Position numbers and translations under genes: made by a program
DNA from: Tridacna crocea
Lineage: Eukaryota > Mollusca > Bivalvia > Cardiida > Cardiidae
Direction: 5' to 3'
DNA length: 64,000 nucleotides
Assembly: GCA_943736015.1 (NCBI GenBank)
Contig: OX031063.1
Coordinates: forward strand, 37,836,672 to 37,900,671
Part shown: positions 1 through 10,572 of the stretch, piece after piece
Numbering within the stretch: position 1 is the stretch's first letter
Layout: every line of letters begins with the position of its first letter
Notes under the pieces: model-generated
Seen by the model: the letters and a program-made list of their open reading frames with translations, nothing else
What the model was told of the DNA's origin: nothing
The model's database searches: none

Positions 1-688
1 GTATATGGTCAAACTTGACTTCCAAAGCAAATTTTCCTAGCTCTCAGCAGTAATACTGTGTACTAAGGTACCAAGGCGAGCGCCAGGTTCCACGAAAAAC
101 CTTACGTTCCTTATTTTTCTCAAATCTTCCAATATACCCATTTTCCGACTTGAGTTCTATCTATTAGATGCATGTCACTGTCATTAACGGACTTCAGCAA
201 AGTTCATAAATCTTGAGTTGACTCCAGGTTCAATTAAGCAAATTTATGGACTTCAGCCTATTAACTGAGTTATGTCTTTATATTTTGTAGAGTTGAGTTT
301 CAAAATTTATTCAAAATTTAATCTTATGTTGTCGTAAAGTGCCGTCTCGGATTAGTCTGCGCGGATAGCAGTGTTTACGCAATTGTCCGAATATCCTTTT
401 TGAGTGTTGCAAGCCAAATCTGTAGGAATAATGATAATTATAGAATAGAATCCATTCCTTTTCTATCGCTTTGCTGGTGCAGCAGTTGATATTAGTGAAG
501 TACGTGTCAAATTACGAACTCGACTCGAGTCAGAAAGTGAGTCTGTGAGCAGAATTGAATGAAATAAGAGATTGAAGTTTATTTTTTGTAAAACTAGGCC
601 CTGGCTTTCACTTTTGACCATGGAACTCATGCAGGAAACTGGTTCAAAGTTTTTATGATATGTTTTATATCTGTTGTTCTGCTTTCAG
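1..688. other. Intron of the AMPA receptor gene
   Basis: No exon was recognised here. It holds a fragment (about 335-415) of the CTGCAACACGCG-ended MITE. The rest is AT-rich single-copy-looking sequence. Confidence 0.6.
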
Positions 689-936
689 GAGTCCAATGTC
701 ACCGTTTATCAGAAAATGTACAACTTTATGATAGAACAACAACCGTCAGTGTTTGTAGATAAGCCCAGACAGGGCTGGGAGAGAGTGATATCTAGTAAAG
801 GAAAGTACGCCTTCCTCTTAGAGTCTTCTAGCAATCAATATTTCAACCAGAGAAAGCCTTGTAAAACTATGATAGTAGGGAGAAATTTAGATGAGAAAGG
901 GTATGGCATCGCGACGAGGAAGGATTCCCATTTAGC
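689..936 (+). CDS. AMPA receptor exon: end of S2 ligand-binding lobe
   Basis: The acceptor is ctgctttcag before GAGTCC and the donor is GC|GTGAGT. The exon starts in phase 0 and ends in phase 2 (82 codons plus 2 nt). It encodes PSVFVDKP, the ligand-contact Glu in LLES, RKPC and KGYGIAT. Confidence 0.92.
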
Positions 937-3900
937 GTGAGTACAGGTCAAAGTTCATATTACTGTTCTCTACATTTCTGTTTGGTTACCTGAATGGCGT
1001 TTTTTCCAGTTTTCAGCTAAAGATCACTAAATTTTGGGCTTTGCTTCGACACCCCTAATTTTCCAGTGTCATAAGTGGAAATAGAAGCCGCTTATTTTCT
1101 TGTGTACAACCACCGATCCATTGGAGAATTCTAAATGGATTTCAACGTTATATCTACATTGGAATATCTATGACAATGTATCGGTCTTTAATCAAGGCTC
1201 CATGTAATGAGCCTCCATTGCGTGATTTGCTCAAAGTATTAATTAGTACATGGTCATATAGTAGTTTTGTGTGGATCAATGTGACCCATTACGCAAACAG
1301 GGACCTTCTGCCATGGGAACTGCGAAAAGTGTCAACCCTAGTCAGACTGCGCGAATTGCGCAGGCTGACCAAAGGTTGACACTTTTCGCTTTAATGACAT
1401 TTTCTGTATTTTCATTGTACTTTTGTTATACAATTATTTTTTTCAATTATCAGCTTAATCTGACCTGCACAATCGTTGATCTGTTTTCATCTAATTGATG
1501 TACAGAATTCCCAGATGGTTCCTTTATGCGTGACGGGCCGTAAATGCTATTGTTGGAGTATTTACTGTAAAACATTAGATGCCTAGTCTTTTATCTAGTT
1601 CTTCATATATGTATGCGATGCCGTAGAAATTGTCCGCCTGGCTTCTTTTTTATTTTTCATATATACCTATAAATTTTTCAGCTCATACGTGGATGAAATA
1701 TCATACATCACAAAAATATCTTTATCTACACACTGTCATAAAGAGTTCCAAATATGTTATGATGACGAATCCCAAGCACAGAGTACTGTCATATCGCTGT
1801 GCAATTTGATTGGTCAAATTTTCATTCGCCATCTATTGCAAAATTGTGTTATTGAAAGTTGCAGGTTTTATAATAAAACGAATATTAAGATCAATAAACT
1901 TTCCTGGTACTTGTATTTCGTCGGTTGACCTCAAAAACCTCGTAACTACATCTTGTTTCGAGCTGTAGTTACGAGGCTTTTGAAGTAAACCGACGATTTG
2001 CTTCTCAATGCATGAAAAAATGTTGACATCTTGCTTGACCGTCGGTCTTGCATTATATCAAATAATCTTACTATGCTCGATGCATATAAAAGCACCAAGA
2101 AAGCTTTTATACCATGTATAATATTCTGTATGTATATTCGCACCAGTTGTTGATCGTTATGCTTATAATGTTCTATTTCTTTTTAGGCATAAGATAAATA
2201 TAGCAGTTTTAGAGATGAGGGAAAATGGGGATCTCTTGAAGATGGAACAAAAATGGTGGTATAGTAAAGGAGAATGTGGGGCTGCTGATGGTGGAGTAAG
2301 TATAAAACGTCCATACATGTATTTGTAGGAGGGCTAACTGATAAGTTGTGAGCCCCACATGTAAGGCTTGACTTTTGGCGAACATATTGCATCATTTTTC
2401 AACATAGACCCCTACAGTACATGTACACATGTGCAAGCAATCTTTAAGGGCCACATTGCCACATTTAATCAAGTAATTTTATCGACCGTTCAGAAAGTCA
2501 GCGACTGCATATTTGACATCATCACCTGAACAAACGTGTGTACCGGAAATGGCCTTTCAGTATTGTAAACAGATGAAAGTCAGATGCAGCGAGATAAGGT
2601 CCCATGCTTATAAAAAAGAATGTTTAGAACGATCTATTCATAGCCATCAAAATTGTTAATGGCAGCCACGGCAAAAGAAATCCACGTGACCCATCACGCA
2701 AAAAGGGACCTTCTGGGAACTGCGAAAAGTGTCAACCCTGGTCAGAGTGCGCAAATCGCGTAGGCAAACCAGGGTTCATAGTTTTCGCTTTAATGACATT
2801 TTCTGTATGAAAAGTGGTCATTGTACCTTGTTATACACTCATTTTTGAATTATCAACTTAAATTGATCTGCAATATCGTTGATCTTTTTTCATCTAATTG
2901 ATTTAAAGAATTCCCAGATGGTTTCGTTTTGCGTGATGGGTGATACATGTGAACAGGGGGGCATTGTCTTTGTGGAATAGAATTCACTTGCCTTGTTTTA
3001 CTTGTTTGACATACCTTTTTGCCATAAACTGACCAAATGACGCCAGCATTTGGCTACACAGGTTAAACAGTCAGGGAGAAGATGGGCTGAAAAGGGACAT
3101 CCCGGGTTAACTCCTTCAATGCAAGGCTTACAACTTACCAGTCGGCCCTTGTGTTACTAAAAGATGAAAAAAAATCCCCAAAATGACTCAAATTGAAATA
3201 ACACATCTACAATACGACTTCTGTGGACAATGATGAATCATTATATTTATCATTTTCCCATCTTGTCGCGTATTTAGTACTTTTACATTGTATAAAGGCA
3301 AGGGAGAAAAAGAAGAGAAACGGCGTTCTTAGTCTCCCACAATTGTTATTGTTGTATACTAGTATTGTTGTATAGAGTGATAGATATGCGAGAAAGTTCA
3401 TTGATTATAATGTATTTGTCTTTACTAAACAAAACAATTTTCGACTGGCACACATTCAAAGCATTTGCAGACGACGAATTAAATGTTACACAAAGTATGT
3501 GTTTGTTTTAGCAGGAGACAATGTGGGAAAAGGAGAAAATGCTGGTTTACAGCATTTCTCCTTTTCCCGCAATGTTTTAATAGGCTCTTTCTTCAGGATC
3601 GTTAAAGCTATGTATGGTAAATAGGTAAACTTCCTGTAAAATTCCAGAAAATGAAACTGATGCACGTAACCAACAATCTACACAGGGATATATTAAATTT
3701 TATAAACTACTTTCAAAAGCAATGGGATAAAATATGAAAAGCAATTGGTACGGTTCCCATATTTTTCGATATTGTTCTAAAACGATATTTCCTGCTTTTA
3801 AAACATCCCACTTTCGTTTAAAGGCACAGTAAATATCAAAGCAGGTGTCCTTATACATTTAAATTGTAGTTTTAATTATAAAATGTACACAAGCTTTCGG

Positions 3901-6900
3901 CGGTACAACCGCCTTCTTCAAGTGTGATCCTGAAGAAGGCGGTTGTACTTGAAGAAGGCGGTTGTACTTGAAGAAGGCGGTTGTACCGCCTAAAGCTTGT
4001 GTACATTTTATAATTAAAAGTTACATTTCTCAATAAGAGGATATATCATGGTTTTTAAATTATATCACGTAAAAGTATGAAAAATATTGCGAAGATCAGT
4101 CTGTTATCGTGTAGTCGGGTCATATGTTAGTCGCTGACAGAAAACGAATTTCAAAATCAGGCAAAATAGTCAACAAAAAACACAGCTACCTGGCAGGTTT
4201 TAACCTAGTTTTGAAATTTTAATTTTTCTCGGTCAGCAACTAACACTTGATCCGAGCATACAATTACTTATTATCATTTTCACGATAATTTCCATACTTT
4301 TGAATGGTATGATATAAATTCAAACGCTTTTAACCCATTACCACACAATCCCTACTTTTGACGCCCCTGAGAAAGAGGCCTTTTGAAAACATTGTGGGAA
4401 AAGGAGAAAATGCTGGTAACCAGCATTTTCTCCTTTTCCCACAATGTTTTCTACCCTTCACAAAACAAATTTCATTTTTCAGTCACTTTTATTTTGTCGT
4501 CTGCAAATGCTTTCAATTTGGACCTGTCTAAGATATTGTCGTTTGGTAATGGGTTAAACACCCGCTTTGTTTACTTTTGAGCTTTATTGTAACCTTAAAT
4601 AGTTATAGGTCAAAGGTAATTAAAGGTCAAAGGAATACTGCTTGAACTCTTTACCAAACGAAAAAAAATAATAAATTAATAAAATTTCATTAAACTTTCC
4701 ACCAAAAATAAATGTTATTAAACTCGCCAATGGCTCGCTTAATAACATTTTTGTAGACTCGTTTTATAAAATTTTACCTCGAAAATTAATTCATGTTAGA
4801 TCCTTTATATCTTAAAAGCCAACTCATGTCAGTTCCTAAAGATCTATTTAACCCTTTACTCCACAGATACTCATTCTGACGTATCAACATCGGACCGCTT
4901 TTGAAAATATTGTGGGAAAAGGAGAAATTGCTCGTAACGAGCAATTTCTCCTTTTCCCACAATTTTTTCCACTCAATCAGATATTTGTATCCTCATTTGT
5001 CCATATTTTTGACATGATATCTTTATTTGCTGCTGAAATGGAAAAGCCTCAAATTGGCATCTCAGATAAAGGGTTAATAATGTTGTTGAATTTCTATTGC
5101 TGTACTTTTAGGACAAAGGAAAGAGTGCCTTAAACCTTAGCAACGTATCTGGCATATTTCATATCCTTATCGGAGGGTTGGTTCTCTCGATGGTGATATC
5201 GTTGTCACAGATAGTGTTCCATTCCAAACTCAAACCGAAATCTAGACGGGTAAGGACACAGTTCAGTTTGGTATAACTCATTTTATAGAATTTATTTCAT
5301 CAGCTTGTGGTTAATATGGGGGAAATATATGCCGAAAAAGGGAAAGGTATATATGCGAAAATTATGCGTGCCATAAGGCACGAGTTATTTTCGCAGACCT
5401 TTCCCTTTTGAGGCAAATATTTCCCCATATTAACTACAAGCTGATGAAATAGATTATATATTATATTTCATCTGATTAGTTTGTCAACGAATGCCACTTT
5501 TAAACTAGTGATCTTAAGTCAATAAACCAGATTTCCGGAGAAAATTATTCACTGTGACGGGGAAATAATTCCCCCCCCCCAAACCCCCAAGCATAAATTA
5601 CGTTATTTCTTAACCTATAAAGTTTCTACGAATAGACACATTAAATATCATATATTATAATAATTACCTTTGGAGAGGGCACCAACATTCTATCAAAAGA
5701 TGATTTTTTGTAATTTTCCTATATAACATAAGGCTGTAATAACGAACAGTTTCTACTATGCAACAAATTATGATTCATGGTCTGACAGATGGAGGGTTAA
5801 AGTATCTCCACGATTCATGATACAAAGCATGCCATCATATAATTGTGGAGTTATGACGTAGACTGCTCGTTTGACACGCAGAAAATTTAAATTGAAAATT
5901 GTACCCTTAACCTGTTAAAAAAATTAATAAAACTTTCAAGCCGATAATTATTAACCCTTTCCCGAAAAATGTTTTTTACGACCCTGAGATAGAAGCCTTT
6001 TGAAAACATTGAGGGAAAAGGAGAAAATGCTGGTAACCAGCATTTTCTTCTTTTCCTACAATGTTTTCTAACCTGCTGGGAAATAATTTTAATTTCTGAG
6101 TTATGTTTACTTTGTCATTTACAAATGCATTCAATTTGAACCAGTTTAATTTTCTTTTTTCGTTTGGTAAAGGGTTAAAAACCCGAATAAATTTATTTCA
6201 AACTTACATTTTAGAGAAAAATATCTTCTTATCGGAATGTGTAGATTCAAGATCAGACCGCACGTTCTGTGCAATCTGATCATGATCTATACTCTCCACA
6301 AAAGGTCAGTGAGTTAAGCGTAGTAGCTAAAGGGTCACAGCGAAATTAAACGGATTTTTTGTCTTTTTCTGAACAGAATAATTATTTGGTAAACAATCAG
6401 AGTTCCCAGAACAACTCCAGGTCGGGCCGTACCCACAAGAAAGTCACGATAGAGGAAACACCCGTAACCCCAGTGATAACATGTACAACGAGTAACGGTG
6501 GAGTAAGAGATTTTTCCATTTTCTCCCGCTAGATGGCATTCTAGAAATACACATGCGTCTAATTTGGACATGCTGATTAGAGAAGGGATCTAATTTTTCT
6601 AAACAACAACCGTTACTTTGAATTTCAAAATTAAATAAACCTTTACCCAATACAACGCTAATTTTTGCAAATGTATTAAACAGTCCTTTCACAGAGAATG
6701 GCTGATATTTATGAACTACACACATAATCTAACCCAAACGTATGTCATCAAAAAGTCTGAGGTCATGCGAAAAGTGTCAACCCTGGTTAGACTGCTCGAA
6801 TTGCGCAGGCTGACCTATTACGGTTGACACTTTTCGCTTGAATGACATTTTCTCTGTGAAAAGTAGTCATTCTACATTGTTATAAAATCATTTTTGAACT

Positions 6901-7231
6901 AGCAATTTAAATTGACCGGCGCTATCTGTGGTCTGTTTTTCATCTAACTGATATACAGAATTCCAAGACTGTACCTTTTCGCGTGACGGGTCACATTTTA
7001 ATACAGAATCTTTAGATGTCAATGAACTCTGGACTCCAGCAAAAACAGAAACCCAACGCTTATTATTCGAGGTATTTCCTTTTTCGCATGTTTTGTTTAA
7101 TTTGCCGGGGCGGGAATATCTGTGTTCTATTGACACATTTCTGATCTTTATTTTTCCAGGAACCTCACTTGATAAGCTTTGAAGAATCCTCTGATCAAGG
7201 AGTTATTTCATTGGACAGTGATATCACGTGA
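689..7231 (+). CDS. AMPA-type ionotropic glutamate receptor, 3' part (4 exons)
   Basis: This is the C-terminal part of a ligand-gated cation channel of the postsynaptic membrane. Exons are 689-936, 2187-2295, 5112-5249 and 7160-7231, with matching phases (2/2, 0/0, 0/0). Exon 1 encodes the end of the S2 half of the ligand-binding domain: YAFLLESSSNQY keeps the Glu that in AMPA receptors contacts the glutamate amino group, followed by RKPC and KGYGIAT. Exon 2 gives the KWWYSKGECG segment, exon 3 the M4 helix (GIFHILIGGLVLSMVISL) and exon 4 a short cytoplasmic tail ending SLDSDIT. KGYGIAT and KWWY-KGECG favour AMPA over kainate type, which usually has KGYGIGTP and a shorter WW-G-C form. The amino-terminal domain, S1, the pore and the Q/R site lie left of the window. 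The tail has no class I PDZ ligand. I found no obvious poly(A) signal close to the stop. Confidence 0.9.
1281..1541. mobile_element. GTGACCC-TIR MITE
   Basis: Type of a ~260-bp family with TIRs like GTGACCCATCACGCAAAAAG and an internal off-centre hairpin (GTGTCAACCCTGGTCAG-GCGCAA and its complement). This copy has diverged ends. Confidence 0.75.
1926..1998. repeat. CCTCGTAACTAC palindrome
   Basis: The arms are AAAACCTCGTAACTACATCT and its complement, and the flanks GTCGGTT / AACCGACG also pair. Sister copies lie at 24922-25000 and 42768-42845. Confidence 0.8.
2187..2295 (+). CDS. AMPA receptor exon at the flip/flop cassette position
   Basis: The acceptor is ttctttttag and the donor GGA|GTAAGT. 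One leading nucleotide completes an Ala codon, and 36 codons follow (KINIAVLEMRENG through KWWYSKGECGAADGG). In vertebrate AMPA receptors the equivalent segment is the alternatively spliced flip/flop exon. Only one copy is visible here. Confidence 0.9.
2686..2944. mobile_element. GTGACCC-TIR MITE
   Basis: It is full length, from GTGACCCATCACGCAAAAAG to TTTTGCGTGATGGGTGAT, in an AMPA receptor intron. Confidence 0.82.
3893..4020. repeat. Inverted repeat with triplicated inner arm
   Basis: AAATGTACACAAGCTTTCGG at the left pairs with its complement at the right. Inside, CTTGAAGAAGGCGGTTGTAC is repeated nearly three times head to tail. Confidence 0.8.
4330..4557 (+). mobile_element. Palindromic TTAA MITE, full length
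   Basis: Type copy. It runs from TTAACCCATTACCACACAAT to GTTTGGTAATGGGTTAA, so the ends are inverted repeats after a TTAA, as in piggyBac-type elements. The centre (4386-4452) is an almost perfect palindrome of about 66 bp built on GAGAAAATGCTGG / CCAGCATTTTCTC with one central unpaired base. It sits in an AMPA receptor intron. Confidence 0.85.
4848..5077. mobile_element. Palindromic TTAA MITE, AAATTGCTCG-centre variant
   Basis: It has TTAACCCTTTACTCCACAG and GATAAAGGGTTAA ends. The palindrome core is AAATTGCTCGTAACGAGCAA, a different centre from the main type. It ends 34 bp before the acceptor of the M4 exon. Confidence 0.85.
5112..5249 (+). CDS. AMPA receptor exon: M4 transmembrane helix
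   Basis: The acceptor is tgtacttttag and the donor CGG|GTAAGG. The exon has 46 codons in phase 0. It encodes SALNLSNVSGIFH followed by the M4 helix and a basic KLKPKSRR stretch at the membrane exit. A TTAA-type MITE ends only 34 bp upstream of the acceptor. Confidence 0.9.
5310..5460. repeat. Long inverted repeat in AMPA receptor intron
   Basis: TTCATCAGCTTGTGGTTAAT pairs with ATTAACTACAAGCTGATGAA, and an inner AGGTATATATGCG arm is partly eroded. It lies 60 bp beyond the M4-exon donor. Confidence 0.75.
5951..6177 (+). mobile_element. Palindromic TTAA MITE, full length
   Basis: It has TTAACCCTTTCCCGAAAA and TTTGGTAAAGGGTTAA ends. The right arm of the palindrome carries CTTCTTTTCCTACA, so the arms differ at a few positions. 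Confidence 0.82.
6174..6335. mobile_element. Hairpin TTAA MITE (GATCAGACTGCACGT family)
   Basis: The hairpin AAGATCAGACCGCACGTTC / GTGCAATCTGATCATGATC lies at 6245-6300. It abuts the palindromic MITE ending at 6177. Confidence 0.65.
6770..6994. mobile_element. GTGACCC-TIR MITE, 5' truncated
   Basis: It lacks the first TIR. It begins at the internal hairpin and ends CGCGTGACGGGTCAC. Confidence 0.78.
7160..7231 (+). CDS. AMPA receptor last exon: cytoplasmic tail and stop
   Basis: The acceptor is atttttccag and the frame is phase 0. The exon encodes EPHLISFEESSDQG and SLDSDIT, then TGA. The tail is about 23 residues after the splice, short compared with vertebrate AMPA subunits. Confidence 0.78.
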   Translation, partial: EPHLISFEESSDQGVISLDSDIT

Positions 7232-7429
7232 CACTGACACTACGAGAGACCATAAACCGTTTATCCATTTGTTTTTATTTGTTTATATAACCAATATTTC
7301 ATGAACTTATGCCAGTTTACTTCCTTTTCATGACTTCATCAAAATTTCTGATCCCTTGTTTGTTTATTTGTATGTAATTTAATGCCATTTCAACATTACT
7401 TCCATTAAATCGCGGCGGTCAGAACATTC

Positions 7430-7650
7430 ATTCTTGCTTTCCTGGAGCTTTTGTTGCTTGTGCCGGTACTGCGCACAATTCTGGTATTCTTTCCAGGCCC
7501 CTAGCTGCTTTCCCTCACCGCCATCGTCAAAAAATTATTTCAAAGGTGAGAGAGGAATTAATCTTATCACAGGGATGAATATAAAATCTCGAAAAGAAAA
7601 CTGCAGCGCTAAGGGTTTGTGATTTGAACCAGTGCGTATTCTTTTGAGCA
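7430..7650 (-). mobile_element. SINE-like repeat fragment
   Basis: CTTGCTTTCCTGGAGCTTTT, GCTGCTTTCCCTCACCGCC and GGTGAGAGAGGAATTAATC match the family at 50105 with low identity. It lies in the presumed 3' UTR or downstream region of the AMPA receptor gene. Confidence 0.55.
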
Positions 7651-8315
7651 CAGTAAGGATATCCATTTTATAAGATTGTCGTTAAAATGGGTATTACTGA
7701 ACTTTCAACCGTTCTTCTGTCGTACCATGGCGACATCTTTTATATTGATGACTTGTGGGTTTTACCTGATGCAGCCTGAGGCTCTGGTTTGTTTCGCTCT
7801 AAAACACCCGAACGGGACTATCGTCACCATAAATTTTGGTATTTAAATAGGGCCTATAATAATCAGTCATTGTAAGTTGCATTTTTAGTGTCACCCTAGA
7901 TGCAGAAAATAACTCAAATTCTGATTGGCTAAACTATCTTTTAGCCAATCAGATATCCTCTGACTTTGAAACTCTGGTCAACTCTTGAGAATAATTGAGG
8001 GCATCCGCAGGTGAAAAACCTGAAAAGGATCCAAATGTACTGAAGTCCAGTGACAGGCTAGAAAACATTGGGGGAATAGGAGAAAATGTTGGTTACCAGC
8101 ATTTTCTCCTTTTCCCACAATATTTTCAAAATACCTTTTCCTCATGGCCGTGAAAACAAGGGATTGTTTGGTAAAAGGTTAACCCGGAAAAGCCTAATTT
8201 ATAGGGAGATCAGAGTTTATTACATATTGTTTTTATCTTGATGTTTTCGGTACGCAAAGAGCTAGATGTTGCTCTGTACGTTATTGATTTTGCTAGTCAA
8301 AGTTCCAACGGCTAG

Positions 8316-8540
8316 TTAACCCATTACCACACAATCCCTACTTTTGACGGCCCTGAGAAAGAAGCTTTTTGAAAACACTGTGGGAAAAGGAGAAAATGCT
8401 GGTAACCAGCATTTTCTCCTTTTCCCACAGTGTTTTCTACCCTTCCCAGAACAAATGTCTATTTTTCAGTCACCTTTTGTCGTCTGCAAATGCTTTCAAT
8501 TTGGATCAGTCTAAAATTTTCTCGTGTGGTAAAGAGTTAA
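8316..8540 (+). mobile_element. Palindromic TTAA MITE, full length
   Basis: Both arms carry CACTG / CAGTG where the type copy has CATTG / CAATG, so the palindrome stays perfect. Confidence 0.85.
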
Positions 8541-8639
8541 CTCTTTCTGTGCTAAATAAATAAACTCGACTGCTTTCGATGGATCTAGGTACAATCTATT
8601 GAAATTTACAAAGATTTTAATTGTATAGGCTTGACTACA

Positions 8640-8715
8640 CACGCGGACGGTACAGATCAAAGATCAGACTGCACGTTCTGTGAAGTCTGATCTTGATCTA
8701 TGCCCTCCGCAAAAG
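8640..8715. mobile_element. Hairpin core of the GATCAGACTGCACGT family
   Basis: It carries ATCAAAGATCAGACTGCACG and its complement ending CTCCGCAAAAG. The outer ends are not clear. Confidence 0.6.
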
Positions 8716-9582
8716 CCGCTGTTTCCATATATGGCACCGGAAGGTTTAAGGAGTAAATAGAAAACTAATTTTCGGTCGTCGGCGCAGAGTCTAGGTATTG
8801 TCTACAGGCCTCTAAGGATCTATCTAAGTAGGATCTGTACTGTGTGATAATTATGTAATGAAAGACTTATGGAAACAACAGTGAGTTTTAAAAGTGTAAA
8901 AATGGGACGTTTTTCTATTTTTCTACTTCTGATTTTCGTTTTTGCCAGGTGTTGTTTTCAAGTTCGTATAACTGATCTGTTTGTCTCCACTCTCAATGTT
9001 TCTCTTGTATTCATTTATTCATAGTTTCAATATTGAATTTTTATTTTGTAAAAATCAAAACATTTCTGAAATAAACTTTACTATGTAGCTTTTGTTTTTA
9101 ACGATTATGCCTTAATCAAGTATTCAAGTATTTAACCTTTATATTTTCTAACAAACCCTTAAAGACAAAACTTTTGAAAACATTGTGGTAAAATGTGTTT
9201 TTACCTGAGCATGGCTCAGATATATTGATACAAAAGAATGTCTAATTGATACAAAAGACACAGCTAAATGTCTGTATTCAAAGGTGTTTTCAGTAGATTT
9301 AGCTATGGCGAACAAAATCAAGACCCTTATGTAAAATTCTGAGAATTGTAGTATGGCTTATATCAGGACAAATAACCTTAAAAAAGAAACGATTGAAGAA
9401 AAAAGATGTTTCTTTATTGATATTGAAATTAAAGACAGATACAAAACAAAATGATAATTATGTACAGTTGTGTGATATGACAAGAATTTCATGTTTATTG
9501 TATAATCAAATGGCAATGATCGAAGTAGTTGGCACGAATATTTACCTTTTTACCTATCAATTCGTGTTTAAAGAACCGTGAA

Positions 9583-9978
9583 AACAATGTGGGAAAAGGA
9601 GAAAATGCTGGTTACCAGCATTTTCTCCTTTTCCAACAATGTTTTCTTCTCTTTCAAAGCCAAATTCTATCATCTGAAACATTTTTTTCAATTTTTGTCT
9701 GCAGCAGCTTTGAATTTGGACTATATAGTCTGCAGATTTGTGGTTTGGTAAAGAGTAAACCTTTCACCAAACGACAGACTTGTCAAAGTTGAAAGCATTT
9801 ACAGACGACAATTTAAATGTGGCTCAAATGATGGAATTTGTCTTTGATAGATTGGAAAACATTGTGGGAAATGGAAAAAATACTAGTAGCGAGCATTTTC
9901 TCCTTTTCAAACAATGTTTTCAAAAGGCATCCTTTTTTTTACGGCGGTTAAACATCGACATTGTGTGATGAAGGGCTA
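9583..9978. mobile_element. Two adjacent palindromic MITE copies, degraded ends
   Basis: The first copy (about 9583-9757) lacks its left end. The second (about 9763-9978) starts CTTTCACCAAACGAC and ends GATGAAGGGCTAA, with a mismatched palindrome. Confidence 0.7.
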
Positions 9979-10000
9979 AAGTAATGATTCAAAACAATAT

Positions 10001-10255
10001 GACCTGCAACACGCGAAAAGGGACATTCGGACTTTTGCGTAAAGTGTCGTCTCGGATCAGCCTGCGCAGTCCGCGCAGTCTGATCCGAGACGGCACTTTA
10101 CGACTACATTAGATTTCATTCTTAAGTAGACTTACGCAAAACAGAAAATTACATAAACACACATAGTGTCGTTTCCGATTAGCCTGCGCGGCCCGCGAAG
10201 GTTGATCCGAGACGACAGTTTACGTAAATGTCCGAATGCTTTTTTTTTCGCGAGA
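10001..10255. mobile_element. CTGCAACACGCG-ended MITE
   Basis: It begins GACCTGCAACACGCGAAAAG. It has two internal hairpins of the type GTCTCGGATCAGCCTGCGCA and its complement, and the far end is eroded. Confidence 0.75.
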
Positions 10256-10358
10256 TGAAAGCCATATGGGTTAGAAATAAATGGAGACTAATGGTAAACA
10301 GTATAAGAACAAAATAGGTAAAGTTTGTTGACAATGCTATTGCCACTTAAATAGGAGA

Positions 10359-10572
10359 TCAAACAAGATGATATGCGAGAGTAATCAAAGCCAATGTCAA
10401 GGGCGCCAAAGAGTTCATGGCGCCGGCTGACTCCGATTGAAACTCGAGCTTGTAATTTAAATCGCCACAGCTTTTTTTGGTAGCGTCCACTAGCTCGTTG
10501 ACTTTCCCAACAATCTTGCGGTCACATTTTGATAACATCAGGCCGTAGCAGTCCAAAATGGATCCCATACCC
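10359..10572 (-). CDS. GPI protein exon 12: repeat III C8-C10, GPI signal and stop
   Basis: The acceptor is ggtatacttacag (1 nt completes Glu542). It encodes SILDC, LMLSKC and KKSC (C8-C10), then SESAGAMN and the hydrophobic tail APLTLALITLAYHLV, ending in TGA at 10361-10359. The tail ends at the stop with no cytoplasmic basic stretch, which favours a GPI anchor over a type I membrane helix. Confidence 0.85.

Larger units (their letters stand above)
7232..10358. other. Intergenic region between AMPA receptor and GPI-protein genes
   Basis: The two genes converge here. It contains a SINE-like fragment (7430-7650), four palindromic MITE copies (8050, 8316, 9583 and 9763), a GATCAGACTGCACGT hairpin (8640-8715) and a CTGCAACACGCG-ended MITE (10001). 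I see no coding exon. Confidence 0.6.

Noticed and set aside
1689-1928. Open frame after a polypyrimidine-AG in the AMPA receptor intron
   Set aside because: It has no resemblance to the receptor and would break the 936-2187 join, which is exact in phase and homology.
4383-4580. Recurrent open frames reading MKTLWEKEKMLVTSIFSFSH or GENAGYQHFLLFPQCF at many sites
   Set aside because: They are translations of the palindromic MITE in various frames. They start and stop with the element and have no independent coding signal.
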